Shown here in pieces: positions 37,304 through 46,343 of a stretch of 64,000 nucleotides of DNA. The position numbers and the translations under genes are program-made. The first letter of the stretch is position 1; each line of letters opens with the position of its first letter. Origin of the DNA: Porphyromonadaceae bacterium UBA7572 (GTDB lineage Bacteria > Bacteroidota > Bacteroidia > Bacteroidales > Muribaculaceae); the NCBI GenBank assembly GCA_002476625.1, contig DLLC01000070.1, positions 37,018 through 101,017 on the forward strand, in the 5' to 3' direction. The notes under the pieces are model-generated. The model was not told the DNA's origin and ran no database searches. It saw only the letters and a program-made list of their open reading frames with translations.

Positions 37304-38752
37304 ATGACTGGCAGCGCCACACATAGCAATGCACGAAGCCGTTCTTCTAAAATGATGAAGGACATGGGCATTTATGCGATAGGTAACCTTGGTTCAAAGG
37401 TTATCACTTTCCTCATGGTGCCACTCTACACCTATTATGTGGAGAACACCGCCGATTTTGGATATTACGACTTGTGCCTCACCGTGGTGTTCCTGCTTAT
37501 GCCGTTCACCACGCTCCAGCTCCGCGATGGGGCATTCCGGTTTCTTATCGACTCCGGCAGCGAAGACTGCAGGAAAAAAGTGGTGACCACCACCTATAAG
37601 ACGCTCGGTGCCACATTCTTACTCTCCACGGTGGTGACTATGGGCATATCATCGCTATTCAATGTGAAATATGTGTGGTATGTGTGGGCTTTGCTAATGG
37701 CCATGTCGGTGCAGGAGGTGGTGGCGCAAGTGTTCCGCGGACTTGGCCACAACAAGGCTTTTGTGACCGTGGGCATCATGTCGGCCTTTTTCATCGGCTT
37801 TTTCAGTGTGCTGTTTGTGGTGTGGCTTCGCATGGGGGTTGAGGGCGTGTTTATTGCCAACATCATTGCCCGGTTCGCCGCCATCGCGCTGGTGGAGCTG
37901 AAGCTCCAAACCCTGCACAAGCTGTTCAGCATCCACACCGACATCCGCCACACGGCTTGCGCCATTCTGAAATACTCCCTGCCACTGCTGCCAGGGGCGT
38001 TCTGCTGGTGGCTCACCGGCAGCAGCGACCGCTGGTTTATCCAAAAATACCTCGGGCTGGAGGCCACCGGCGTGTATGCAGTGGCTGTGCGCTTTGCGAG
38101 CATACTCCAGACGCTCTCGCTTATTTTCTACCAAGCGTGGCAGGAAACCGCCATTCTGCAATACCACAGCTCCGACCGCGACAAGTTTTTCTCGCAGGTG
38201 CTTGGCAGCTACATCTTCATCATCTGCATTCTGTTTGTGTGCTTCTGCTTCTGTTTGAAAATGTGCTACGGATGGCTTGTGGACGTGAACTACCAGGGCA
38301 GCCTGCCCTACCTGTTTCCTTTAGGTATCTCAACCTCTTTATTCGCTATAGTCGCCTATTTCGACATGGGCTACCAGTGCGCCAAAGACACTGGGCGCAC
38401 GCTCCCTGCCGTGGTGCTCAGCGCCGTGGTGAACGTGGTGCTCAACTTCACGCTGATTGGCCGATTCGGGGTGTATGGAGTGGCTGTGACGCTGATTATC
38501 ACCTATATGGTGCTGGTCATCTACCGATGGTACGACTCTAAACGGTATTTCACCATCACCCTTCCGCGTGGCATCGCAGCGCCTCCGCTTATCGCCTTGG
38601 CCACGGCAGTGCCATTCTACCTCGACTCCGCATTTTGGCAAGACGCGCTCGTGATGCTCGTAGCCATCGGGCTGATGGTGACGTGCTGCCCAAGCAGCGT
38701 TAGGAAGGGACTTTTTGACGAGGTCGCAAAAAAAATCAGAGCCAAGGCATAA
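37304..38752 (+). CDS. Wzx-like polysaccharide flippase
   Basis: Starting at ATG 37304 the protein has 482 residues with 12-14 hydrophobic helices. MMKDMGIYAIGNLGSKVITFLMVPLYTYYV is the typical first helix of the MVF/PST flippase family, and GAFCWWLTGSSDRWFIQKYLG is the conserved central segment. It would move undecaprenyl-linked repeat units to the periplasmic face. It is first in the locus, followed 64 nt later by the Wza-like gene. Confidence 0.9.
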   Translation: MTGSATHSNARSRSSKMMKDMGIYAIGNLGSKVITFLMVPLYTYYVENTADFGYYDLCLTVVFLLMPFTTLQLRDGAFRFLIDSGSEDCRKKVVTTTYKTLGATFLLSTVVTMGISSLFNVKYVWYVWALLMAMSVQEVVAQVFRGLGHNKAFVTVGIMSAFFIGFFSVLFVVWLRMGVEGVFIANIIARFAAIALVELKLQTLHKLFSIHTDIRHTACAILKYSLPLLPGAFCWWLTGSSDRWFIQKYLGLEATGVYAVAVRFASILQTLSLIFYQAWQETAILQYHSSDRDKFFSQVLGSYIFIICILFVCFCFCLKMCYGWLVDVNYQGSLPYLFPLGISTSLFAIVAYFDMGYQCAKDTGRTLPAVVLSAVVNVVLNFTLIGRFGVYGVAVTLIITYMVLVIYRWYDSKRYFTITLPRGIAAPPLIALATAVPFYLDSAFWQDALVMLVAIGLMVTCCPSSVRKGLFDEVAKKIRAKA

Positions 38753-38816
38753 TAAACGGCCACTAAGCCACGTTATTTATTATCAAAACATAGAATAATA
38801 CACATCAAGAGATAAC

Positions 38817-39629
38817 ATGAAATTTAAAAGTATCATTTTGAGTTTAGCGGTGATTCTTGCCTGCGCATCGTGCAGCACAAAAAAGGAAGCACCCACTTTA
38901 GCGTATTTCCAAGACCTGAGACAAGCGGAAGGCACGCTGCCCGACAATGCCACTGGCTATAAAATAAAAATCCAGCCCGACGATGAGTTGATTGTGACCA
39001 TCACCTCTTCGAACCCCGAAGCCACTGCCATGTACAACGTGCCCCTGGGCAACCCCTCTATGAAGGGCAACATCAGCTCCTCCCAGTCGCCACGAATCCA
39101 GACCCACATCGTGGACCAGAGCGGTTTCATCAACATCCCCGTTTTAGGGAAAATCAAAGCCGCCGGCCTTAGCGTGAGCGAATTGGAGGCGGTGATTACC
39201 AACCGCGTGGAGACTCAGGTGAAGGACCCCTTCGTGCGCGTGGAGCTTATCAACTTCACGGTGAACGTGATGGGCGAGGTGAAAGCGCCACAACGCCTGG
39301 TGGTGGGCAAGGAGCGCTTCTCGGTGCTCGACGCGCTCGCCGCCGCTGGCGACCTCACAGAATACGGCAAGCGCGACAATGTGCTGGTGATCCGCACCGA
39401 AAACGGCAAGAGCACCTACCACCGCCTCAACCTCTCCGACGCCAACATCTACGCATCACCCTACTTCTATCTGCAGCAGAACGACGTGGTGTATGTTGAG
39501 CCTAACCAGATCAAGACCGACAACTCAAAATACAACCAGTTCTCCGCCTACAAGCTATCGCAGCTGTCCACTATCGTGAGCATGGCATCAGTGGTGGCGT
39601 CACTCGTGATTGCCCTCTGCATTAAATAA
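38817..39629 (+). CDS. Wza-like polysaccharide export lipoprotein
   Basis: The protein has 270 residues. The signal has two possible lipidation sites (ILAC, Cys16, fits the lipobox best; Cys19 is the other). A Poly_export domain (YKIKIQPDDELIVTITSSNPEA) and SLBB-type segments (GFINIPVLGKIKAAGLSVSELEAVI; VMGEVKAPQRLVVGKERFSVLDALAAAGDLTEYGKRDNVLVIR) follow. A C-terminal hydrophobic helix ends the protein, as in other Bacteroidetes export proteins. It forms the outer-membrane exit for the polymer together with the Wzc-like protein. Confidence 0.92.
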   Translation: MKFKSIILSLAVILACASCSTKKEAPTLAYFQDLRQAEGTLPDNATGYKIKIQPDDELIVTITSSNPEATAMYNVPLGNPSMKGNISSSQSPRIQTHIVDQSGFINIPVLGKIKAAGLSVSELEAVITNRVETQVKDPFVRVELINFTVNVMGEVKAPQRLVVGKERFSVLDALAAAGDLTEYGKRDNVLVIRTENGKSTYHRLNLSDANIYASPYFYLQQNDVVYVEPNQIKTDNSKYNQFSAYKLSQLSTIVSMASVVASLVIALCIK

Positions 39630-39661
39630 TTTACTTTTCTCCCCTCCTTGTGACAAACAAT

Positions 39662-41971
39662 ATGAAAACTCCTGCATCACTACACACATCGGCCCCCAAA
39701 GAATCATTGGGTGCATCCAACTTCCTACACACCGCAATTCACCATTGGTGGCTTTTTGCGCTGTCGTTTATCTTCTGCTTTGGGATTCTTTTTATATATC
39801 TTCGCAAAACCCTCCCCTCATATATCGTATCATCTACCGTGCTGGTCGACGACCATTCATTGTCGTTCGCAGGAATTGGCAATCAAAAAAGCAATTCCAT
39901 GCTGAAAAGTATGATGGGCGGTGGCGATGTGAACGTGTTTAACGAAATCGAAATTCTCGCTTCAGAAAACCTTACCGCCAAGACCGTTGCCGCACTTAAC
40001 ATCAACTGCCGCTACTATGAGAAAACAGGCTTCTTAAAAAAGAAAGACCACTACGGCACATCACCCATCATCGTGGAGGCGCCAAAAGAGCTGTTCGACA
40101 CCCTCTCGGTGACCCTGCCATTCAAAATTAAGGTATATGCCGACGGAAAAGCCGATATCACCGTGAAGAAAGGCATTTTCTCCAACTATGCAGAAGTGGA
40201 AGGCACAGAGCTCCCTGCCACTGTTAAAACACCATACGGACTTTTCGTGGTTAAACCCACACAATATTTCTCTCCAAAGCACGAATACAGCATCACTGCC
40301 TCGGTAGCTGGCTACGTTCCTGCCGCATTAAAACTTCAAAAAGACATGACCGTGGATTTGAAGGCCAAGAAAACCGACATCGTGTATATGGACGTGATGG
40401 ACAACAATGTAAAGCGTGGACGCGACATCCTCAACACGCTTATTCGTCTCTACAATGAGCGCGGAATGAAAGAAAGCGACACGCAAGGCATGACCACCGC
40501 TCGCTTTATCGATGAGCGGCTCTCGCTTATCTACAAGAATTTGATGGGTAGTGAAGCAGAAATTGAAGCATACAAGAAAGCGCACAATCTGGTCGACCCA
40601 TACACGCAAGCCAAAACCAGCATCATAAAAGGCGAAACAAGCGAAAGTGCCATCATCGCTCTCGAAACGCAGTACCGCATTGCGAGCATGATTAAGGGCT
40701 TTATCACCGACCCCGCCAACAAGCACTCACTCATTCCATTTGAGTCCGACTCGCTCTCTGCCAAAATGGTAAGATCATACAATGCGCTCATCACCAAGCG
40801 CCAGCACTTGGAAAGCTCCGCCAAGACCGACAACCCTGCTTTACTACAGCTCGACCAACAACTCAACGCCATGCGCGAGAATATGCTGGGTAGCGTGAAC
40901 AATGCCTTAGGCGCCATGCGCATCAAGATCGACAAAGCAAAAGATGTGCAAGGCGAGAGCAAGGGCGACATCAACCAATTCGCCTCCAGCGAGCGCGAGA
41001 CACGCAACCTCTATCGCAACCAAGCCATACAAAATGAACTCTACATCTTCCTGCTCCAAAAGCGAGAGGAGAATGCCCTGAAAATGGCAGCCGCGCAACC
41101 CAAGGGAACAATGGTAGATGAGGCGTATGCCGACAACGAACCGGCAAAGCCAAAGACGGCTCTATTCGCATTCGTGGCGCTGTTCATGACGTTCGCACTT
41201 CCACTCTGCATTCTCTATATAAAGAAAATGCTCAGAAACAAGATTGCCAGCCAAGACGAGCTGGAAGCACTCACCCCTGCACACCTGTTGGGACAAATCA
41301 ACCACGCCCATGAAGACGAACTTCGAGTGATTGCCGACACCAGCACCAAGAATGCCGAACTTTTCCGTTATCTGAGAGGTAACGTGCAATTCCTGTTGCC
41401 TGAAAGCACCGACAAGGTGGTGCTCGTGACATCAGCAGTAGCTGCAGAAGGCAAATCATACATCGCAGCCAACGTGGCGTCATCACTCGCTCTGATGGGC
41501 AAGAGAGTGGCACTCGTTGAACTCAACCTCCGAAAGCCTTCGCTTGGCGAGATGCTCGGAATCGATGCCTCCAAGGGCATGTCGGATTACCTCTCAAATG
41601 GAGAGCTGTCACTCCACGACATCGTGAGCACCACAACCGACGGGCTCGATGTGTATGTGGCTGGCACAGTGCCTCCCAACCCTTCCGAACTGCTGCAAGG
41701 CTCTCGAACAGCGCCACTGATGAAGCAGCTGCGTGAGCAATACGATTACGTGGTGGTGGATTCTGCATCACTGGCAACGGCAAGCGACACCTTCTCGCTC
41801 ACCAAGCACGCCGATGCCACCGTGGTGGTACTCCGCGCCAACTCCACCAAGCAAGCCTATGTGAAATGGATCAATAGGCTCATGGCGGAAGGAAAACTCC
41901 GCAATGTGGGCTTTGTGCTTAACGGTGTGAAAAAATCCGACACCTCGATAAAAATCGGCAATGGCAAATAA
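39662..41971 (+). CDS. Wzc-like polysaccharide co-polymerase with altered kinase motifs
   Basis: The ATG at 39662 is used (a GTG at 39650 is in frame), giving 769 residues. A Wzz domain has membrane helices at its two ends (HWWLFALSFIFCFGILFIYL; FAFVALFMTFALPLCILYI) and a long coiled coil between. The cytoplasmic BY-kinase-like domain has Walker A TSAVAAEGKS (K598) and Walker B YDYVVVDSAS (D700). Walker A' reads VALVELNLRKP, where the usual LxDxDxRxP aspartates are Glu620 and Asn622. The C terminus (KKSDTSIKIGNGK) has no tyrosine cluster. Chain-length control is likely but tyrosine autophosphorylation is doubtful. Its stop overlaps the next start by 11 bp. Confidence 0.9.
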   Translation: MKTPASLHTSAPKESLGASNFLHTAIHHWWLFALSFIFCFGILFIYLRKTLPSYIVSSTVLVDDHSLSFAGIGNQKSNSMLKSMMGGGDVNVFNEIEILASENLTAKTVAALNINCRYYEKTGFLKKKDHYGTSPIIVEAPKELFDTLSVTLPFKIKVYADGKADITVKKGIFSNYAEVEGTELPATVKTPYGLFVVKPTQYFSPKHEYSITASVAGYVPAALKLQKDMTVDLKAKKTDIVYMDVMDNNVKRGRDILNTLIRLYNERGMKESDTQGMTTARFIDERLSLIYKNLMGSEAEIEAYKKAHNLVDPYTQAKTSIIKGETSESAIIALETQYRIASMIKGFITDPANKHSLIPFESDSLSAKMVRSYNALITKRQHLESSAKTDNPALLQLDQQLNAMRENMLGSVNNALGAMRIKIDKAKDVQGESKGDINQFASSERETRNLYRNQAIQNELYIFLLQKREENALKMAAAQPKGTMVDEAYADNEPAKPKTALFAFVALFMTFALPLCILYIKKMLRNKIASQDELEALTPAHLLGQINHAHEDELRVIADTSTKNAELFRYLRGNVQFLLPESTDKVVLVTSAVAAEGKSYIAANVASSLALMGKRVALVELNLRKPSLGEMLGIDASKGMSDYLSNGELSLHDIVSTTTDGLDVYVAGTVPPNPSELLQGSRTAPLMKQLREQYDYVVVDSASLATASDTFSLTKHADATVVVLRANSTKQAYVKWINRLMAEGKLRNVGFVLNGVKKSDTSIKIGNGK

Positions 41972-43340
41972 CGTACCGGCACATTACTTACTGGATAAGA
42001 AAGACATATTAATCCTTCGCTCCTTTTTCTTCCTCTTTTGGGTGTTGGGGTGCTTTAATTTCGTGTACCAAGAGCTGATACCGCCCTTAGAGGGGCTTCT
42101 TACGCCCATCAATATCGTTGGCGACGCTATGCTCATGCTGCTCAGCTTCTACACCCTCCGTAAGCCCACCGACGCCTTGATTATAGCCTGCTTATTCATA
42201 CTATCGTTTGTGAGTTCGTGTATCGCCAACAACCTTAGCCTGGTGCTGTGGGCGAATGGAACCCGCTCATTTTACGGAACCATTTTTTTGATTCCAGTTT
42301 TACGGTACATCTGGAGCAAGCCACTGCTATACAAAGAGTTCATCAGAACTTTCGACAAGCATATTTTCATCTGGCTTTGTGTTCAGGCCGTGTGCGTGGT
42401 GGAGCAGTTCATCAGATACGGCGCTGGCGACAAAGTGGGAGGCAGCTTTGGCGATGGCGGTTCGGGGATGGTGTCGTTTTGTATCTATTTCGCCTCCTTC
42501 TACCTTCTTAACAAACGAATCGACTACAAAAATGCTTTTCAAAGCATTCGCAAGAACATTGTGCTGGTGATACTGCTCTTCCCCACGTTCCTTAACGAAA
42601 CGAAAGTGAGCTTCATATTGCTACTCATGTACTTCTTACTGCTCTTCCCTATCAATCGCGATTACATCAGGCGTGTGATTATGATGGCGCCTGTGGCAGT
42701 GATTATGATGGCAGGTGCAATTATAGTATATATCGACACCGTAGACCAAAGCGACAGCATGCTCGATCCTAAATTCCTAATGGAAGAGTATCTCTACAAA
42801 GACTACACCGAAGAAGAGATGGCTTCAGCGGTGGAGTGGATTATGGAGAACGAAACCAACATACCCGACTTGCCCCGGTTTGCAAAAATGGGCTTCATAT
42901 CTTATGTAATCGAGCAAAATGGCAACCATTGGCTGGTGGGCTTAGGGCTTCAAGGGTTTAATGGCGCTACTAACATCAAACCCACTAAAGTGGTGGAAGA
43001 GTATAACTGGTTTTACCTCGGCACAAACCCATACGTGTGCTTTATTATAGTGCAGTTGGGGTTGCTTGGCTCGATCTGGGCTGTGATATTCTATTTTCTC
43101 CTTTACACATCCTGCCCATCCGGTTTCCGCAAGAACAAAAACATCAGCATCTACTCCATCCTGTCGCTTATCATCATTCTTGCTTACGGCGACTTGATAA
43201 AAACGGCATCATTCTGCCTCATTTTTTTCACATTCACATTCCTTCAATGGACACCAAAAAATGTAAAAGACGAGGACGTAGACGATATGGAATATGACAA
43301 CGAAAAGGAGGGCGCAGCAGAAGTGCCACAAATGCAATAA
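41961..43340 (+). CDS. Wzy-like polysaccharide polymerase
   Basis: The protein has 459 residues with about 11 membrane helices and one large periplasmic loop (roughly residues 260-345) late in the chain, the layout of Wzy polymerases and O-antigen ligases. There is no sequence motif beyond this, as is usual for the family. It overlaps the Wzc-like gene by 11 bp and is followed after 6 nt by the beta-helix gene. The C-terminal tail is acidic. The assignment rests on topology and context. Confidence 0.75.
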   Translation: MANNVPAHYLLDKKDILILRSFFFLFWVLGCFNFVYQELIPPLEGLLTPINIVGDAMLMLLSFYTLRKPTDALIIACLFILSFVSSCIANNLSLVLWANGTRSFYGTIFLIPVLRYIWSKPLLYKEFIRTFDKHIFIWLCVQAVCVVEQFIRYGAGDKVGGSFGDGGSGMVSFCIYFASFYLLNKRIDYKNAFQSIRKNIVLVILLFPTFLNETKVSFILLLMYFLLLFPINRDYIRRVIMMAPVAVIMMAGAIIVYIDTVDQSDSMLDPKFLMEEYLYKDYTEEEMASAVEWIMENETNIPDLPRFAKMGFISYVIEQNGNHWLVGLGLQGFNGATNIKPTKVVEEYNWFYLGTNPYVCFIIVQLGLLGSIWAVIFYFLLYTSCPSGFRKNKNISIYSILSLIIILAYGDLIKTASFCLIFFTFTFLQWTPKNVKDEDVDDMEYDNEKEGAAEVPQMQ

Positions 43341-43346
43341 ACGCGT

Positions 43347-45035
43347 ATGAGATACAGAACTGTCCTTTTTGCGATCATCACCACACTGGTTTCGCTCAGT
43401 GCTGGCGCACGCACACAAGAAATCACCGTTAGCACGCTTAATGGCGACCTCACAGCCAATTTGCGTAACATATTCAAGGGACTGAACAGCTCCGACATGG
43501 TGATCATCAACTTTGATAAGCCCGGAAAATATGTGCTAAGAGGCACCGTGGAATGCAATTCTAACATCGAGATCAAAGGCGTGGGCTGCAAAAAAGTGAC
43601 CATTGTGCTTGATAAGGTCAGCGATACCGAAGGCTTCAAGGCCTTCACCGACGACACCTTCATCAAAGTCTCTGGCACACGTAAGCGCCCCATCGCTGTA
43701 TCGATCCACGATGTAACCATCAGCCTCAATTCGCACAAAGGTCTTTGGTGGGAGAAGGGCGAAAAGTTTGGCGTAAAAATATACCATGCCTGCAAGGTAG
43801 AAATCAACCGCGTTAATAGCTACGCAGACAATGCAGAATTCACAAACTTCGACCTGCGCGTGTGCAGCAATGTGACCATCAAAAACTGCAACATCACCAA
43901 TTACAACAATTGTACAACGGGGGGCATCATTTGGATCAGGGGCGAAGCCTGCAATGTGGAAATTTCCAACAACACTTTCCGTAAATACGGCAACGATGAA
44001 GCCCTGGCCTTCTTTGGTGCCACTGTCGATGCACACACCGGGCAACAGGGCCTTGTGAAACGCGAAAACATACTTGTTTGCGACAATCAATTCATCTACG
44101 AACGCTCAAAAGGTGTTGATTGTCGCAATTTGTTCAACGATGTGCTCGTGTCTTACTTCTCTTTTGATGGAAAACATGCAGAAGGAGTCGGTTGCTGCAG
44201 CAAAAATGTGATGTTCACTGACAATAAATTTGAAATCAACTCTCTATGTAGAACCACTTTGGCATTCGGATTTAATGCAGACGACACCCAAGAAAATGTG
44301 GCTATCGTTGCAAATGTTCTTACTAATCACCCAAAGAACTCAAAAGAAAAATACAACCACCAAGACATTGTGATAACAGACAATTCAGTAAAGCGCAGCC
44401 CCGTATACTTCTGTAGCAACACTATCAGCAACCACACGCCTGTGGTAAACAGCTACGGTGCCACCGGCAATACCATTGCGCTGCTGCGTGGCGGAAACAT
44501 TCAAATGGAGGGCAACATCATCAACGACTATGCGCCGTCAAGCCCACTCACCCGAGAAAATTTAGGCACCACGCTACTGTGGTGTGGCGAGCAAGGGGGC
44601 AGGGCTACGCTGCTTGGCAACAAAGCAACGGGACTGAAGATGCTTGCAATCGTGTCGGAGGGCGCCGGCATCGATGATTTTTCAATCAGTGCCAGCTACA
44701 ATCGCTTTGAGGGCGACACTCGCATCTATTGCAACAAGGTGCGCCGGCTAAACCTCATTTTCGACCGCAACACCTTTGTCTCGTCGGATATGAACTTCTT
44801 CCTGCAAGAGTTCGCAACAGATGGGAATTTGGTATTTATCAACAATGAGGTGCACGCTAAGAATGGGCAGTTGATGACACACTGGTCAGGCACAGCCACA
44901 TCGTCGATGCACTTCCACACTCTGGAAGTGACTGGCAATTCCTTCTACGGAACTAATGGCGAAAAAGATGTGCTTCGCAATATCACAAATGTGCAGCGCA
45001 GAAATGTGAGCGGCAACATCTATTACCATCAATAA
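43347..45035 (+). CDS. Secreted right-handed beta-helix protein
   Basis: The protein has 562 residues with a signal peptide (MRYRTVLFAIITTLVSLSAGA). Repeating coils with Asn ladders (NVTIKNCNITNYNN, NVEISNNTFRKYGN, NILVCDNQFIYERSKG, NVMFTDNKFEIN) fit the pectin-lyase-like fold. Such proteins are polysaccharide lyases, epimerases or binding proteins. Its place after the Wzy-like gene suggests it acts on the polymer made here. The last 108 residues are paralogous to the tail of the chimeric remnant at 48113-48451, so the locus once held a second copy. Confidence 0.83.
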   Translation: MRYRTVLFAIITTLVSLSAGARTQEITVSTLNGDLTANLRNIFKGLNSSDMVIINFDKPGKYVLRGTVECNSNIEIKGVGCKKVTIVLDKVSDTEGFKAFTDDTFIKVSGTRKRPIAVSIHDVTISLNSHKGLWWEKGEKFGVKIYHACKVEINRVNSYADNAEFTNFDLRVCSNVTIKNCNITNYNNCTTGGIIWIRGEACNVEISNNTFRKYGNDEALAFFGATVDAHTGQQGLVKRENILVCDNQFIYERSKGVDCRNLFNDVLVSYFSFDGKHAEGVGCCSKNVMFTDNKFEINSLCRTTLAFGFNADDTQENVAIVANVLTNHPKNSKEKYNHQDIVITDNSVKRSPVYFCSNTISNHTPVVNSYGATGNTIALLRGGNIQMEGNIINDYAPSSPLTRENLGTTLLWCGEQGGRATLLGNKATGLKMLAIVSEGAGIDDFSISASYNRFEGDTRIYCNKVRRLNLIFDRNTFVSSDMNFFLQEFATDGNLVFINNEVHAKNGQLMTHWSGTATSSMHFHTLEVTGNSFYGTNGEKDVLRNITNVQRRNVSGNIYYHQ

Positions 45036-45077
45036 CATCTCTCACACATTAAGATAAAGGCAATGTATGTGGAGTGG

Positions 45078-46025
45078 CTAAAGCCTCTTTCTCATTCTAT
45101 TCATTTTAATACACAATCGCAATAGCGGCGGGCAGTGAAGCAATGCGTGCAGCACTCGTGTTTTGAGAGGATAAGTGCGTGTACTGTAGCCCATCACCCT
45201 CCTGTACCATGGGTGGCGCTTATCAATATTCTTCACCCAAAAGCCCAAGTGCTCCACTTCACGCACACGAATGGTGTGCTCCGTGGCTTTGTCGAGCAAA
45301 TTGGCTTCACCCAGATAAGTGCGCACTTCTTCAAAAAAGGCATTCCACAAATCCATCGACCACAATGTGCCCGCATCCGACAACGAATCAGGATTCAAAT
45401 AATAGTGATACACGCAATCATTATAAATACCCACACGCTTCAAATACTTAGATAGACGCATGTTGATCAGCACATCCTCGCTTGGCAAGCGCTTGTCTGC
45501 TGAGGGGAACACATCATCGTGCCAAACTTCACGCCTACTCATACAGAAGCAAGACCCATAGTTATTGCCTATGGTGAGTGTGCGCATAAGGAACTGCTCA
45601 CCATTTATCACACCTGTGAAACTATGGCGAAACATCGTGCGCTTTTCGCCCACAATGCGCAAAAAAGTGCCATAGCACAAGTCAAGTTGCTCGCTTTCGC
45701 AATGGCGAAGGAGCAACTCAAGTGCGTTTTCTGGCAGCTCATCATCACTGTCGAGCGGCACAATATATTCACCCGATGCGGCTGCCACACCACTTTTACG
45801 AGCCTCGGCCAAACCGGCATTTTTCTTGTGCACCACAACAATATTGCCATGCCTTTCGGCATAACGGTCAGCAATCTCACCAGCCCTATCCGGACTTCCG
45901 TCATCAACAAGCACAATCTCATAATCCTGAAAGCTCTGCTTCAGAACGCTATCAATGCAGCGAGACAGTGTGGCCTCCGTTTTATAAATAGGAATTGTAA
46001 CCGATATTTTAGGGGTTCTTATCAT
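45078..46025 (-). CDS. Family 2 glycosyltransferase, on the opposite strand
   Basis: The ATG at 46025 (MIRTPKISVTIPIYK) is chosen because a consensus promoter ends 25 nt upstream; this gives 315 residues. GT-A motifs: ISVTIPIYKTEATLSRCIDSVL, YEIVLVDDGSPDRAGEI, NAGLAEARKSG, PLDSDDELPENAL (DxD-like), and LPSEDVLINMRLSKY. It is the only gene of the locus on the minus strand, convergent with the beta-helix gene (42-nt gap). The donor sugar is unknown. Confidence 0.9.
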   Translation of the reverse strand: MIRTPKISVTIPIYKTEATLSRCIDSVLKQSFQDYEIVLVDDGSPDRAGEIADRYAERHGNIVVVHKKNAGLAEARKSGVAAASGEYIVPLDSDDELPENALELLLRHCESEQLDLCYGTFLRIVGEKRTMFRHSFTGVINGEQFLMRTLTIGNNYGSCFCMSRREVWHDDVFPSADKRLPSEDVLINMRLSKYLKRVGIYNDCVYHYYLNPDSLSDAGTLWSMDLWNAFFEEVRTYLGEANLLDKATEHTIRVREVEHLGFWVKNIDKRHPWYRRVMGYSTRTYPLKTRVLHALLHCPPLLRLCIKMNRMRKRL

Positions 46026-46049
46026 ACCGTCAACGATTATCATATACAG

Positions 46050-46080
46050 CAAAAGTAGTAAAAAAAGGGGTGATACCAAA
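46050..46080 (-). promoter_or_regulatory. Promoter of the inverted GT2 gene
   Basis: On the minus strand TTTG (46080-46077), 19 nt, TACTTTTG (46057-46050). The expected start near 46043 supports ATG 46025 as the start codon rather than the upstream in-frame ATG at 46043. Confidence 0.7.
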
Positions 46081-46124
46081 ATCACCAATGAACAATTCTG
46101 ATAATAGAATATAATAAAAGCGCG

Positions 46125-46132
46125 TATCTTTG
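46125..46132 (+). promoter_or_regulatory. -7 box for rightward transcription of the GT4 half of the locus
   Basis: TATCTTTG matches TAnnTTTG and faces right, giving a leader of about 205 nt before the GT4 at 46344. No good -33 element is seen. The 318-nt gap between the two divergent genes holds both promoters and one small ORF. Confidence 0.4.
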
Positions 46133-46238
46133 CGTTATCGTTATGTTTATAAACCCAAACCTTCCATTAGGGCTTATGGTATTCAAGAGCCATCACACGT
46201 CCTAATTACCGATTTGGGATAACAGAAATTATCATCTC

Positions 46239-46337
46239 ATGGCACAACGCATGTTCATTTACCCACACCATTCCCACCGCAGTGATCTATACGGTGTGAA
46301 CGAGCCACATATAATGCGTTACCATCACCCTAACTAA
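46239..46337 (+). CDS. Possible 32-residue His-rich leader ORF
   Basis: ATG 46239 to TAA 46335-46337, ending 6 nt before the GT4 start, so it could be translationally linked. It holds six histidines in 32 residues (MAQRMFIYPHHSHRS...). Its first nine bases, ATGGCACAA, equal the start of the GT4 genes at 47500 and 49519, so it may instead be a decayed gene start. Weak evidence; no family. Confidence 0.25.
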   Translation: MAQRMFIYPHHSHRSDLYGVNEPHIMRYHHPN

Positions 46338-46343
46338 TAAAGC

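Noticed and set aside
45036..45077. Bidirectional terminator between the beta-helix and GT2 genes
   Set aside because: Only a 3-4 bp stem around GGCTAAAGCC could be found.
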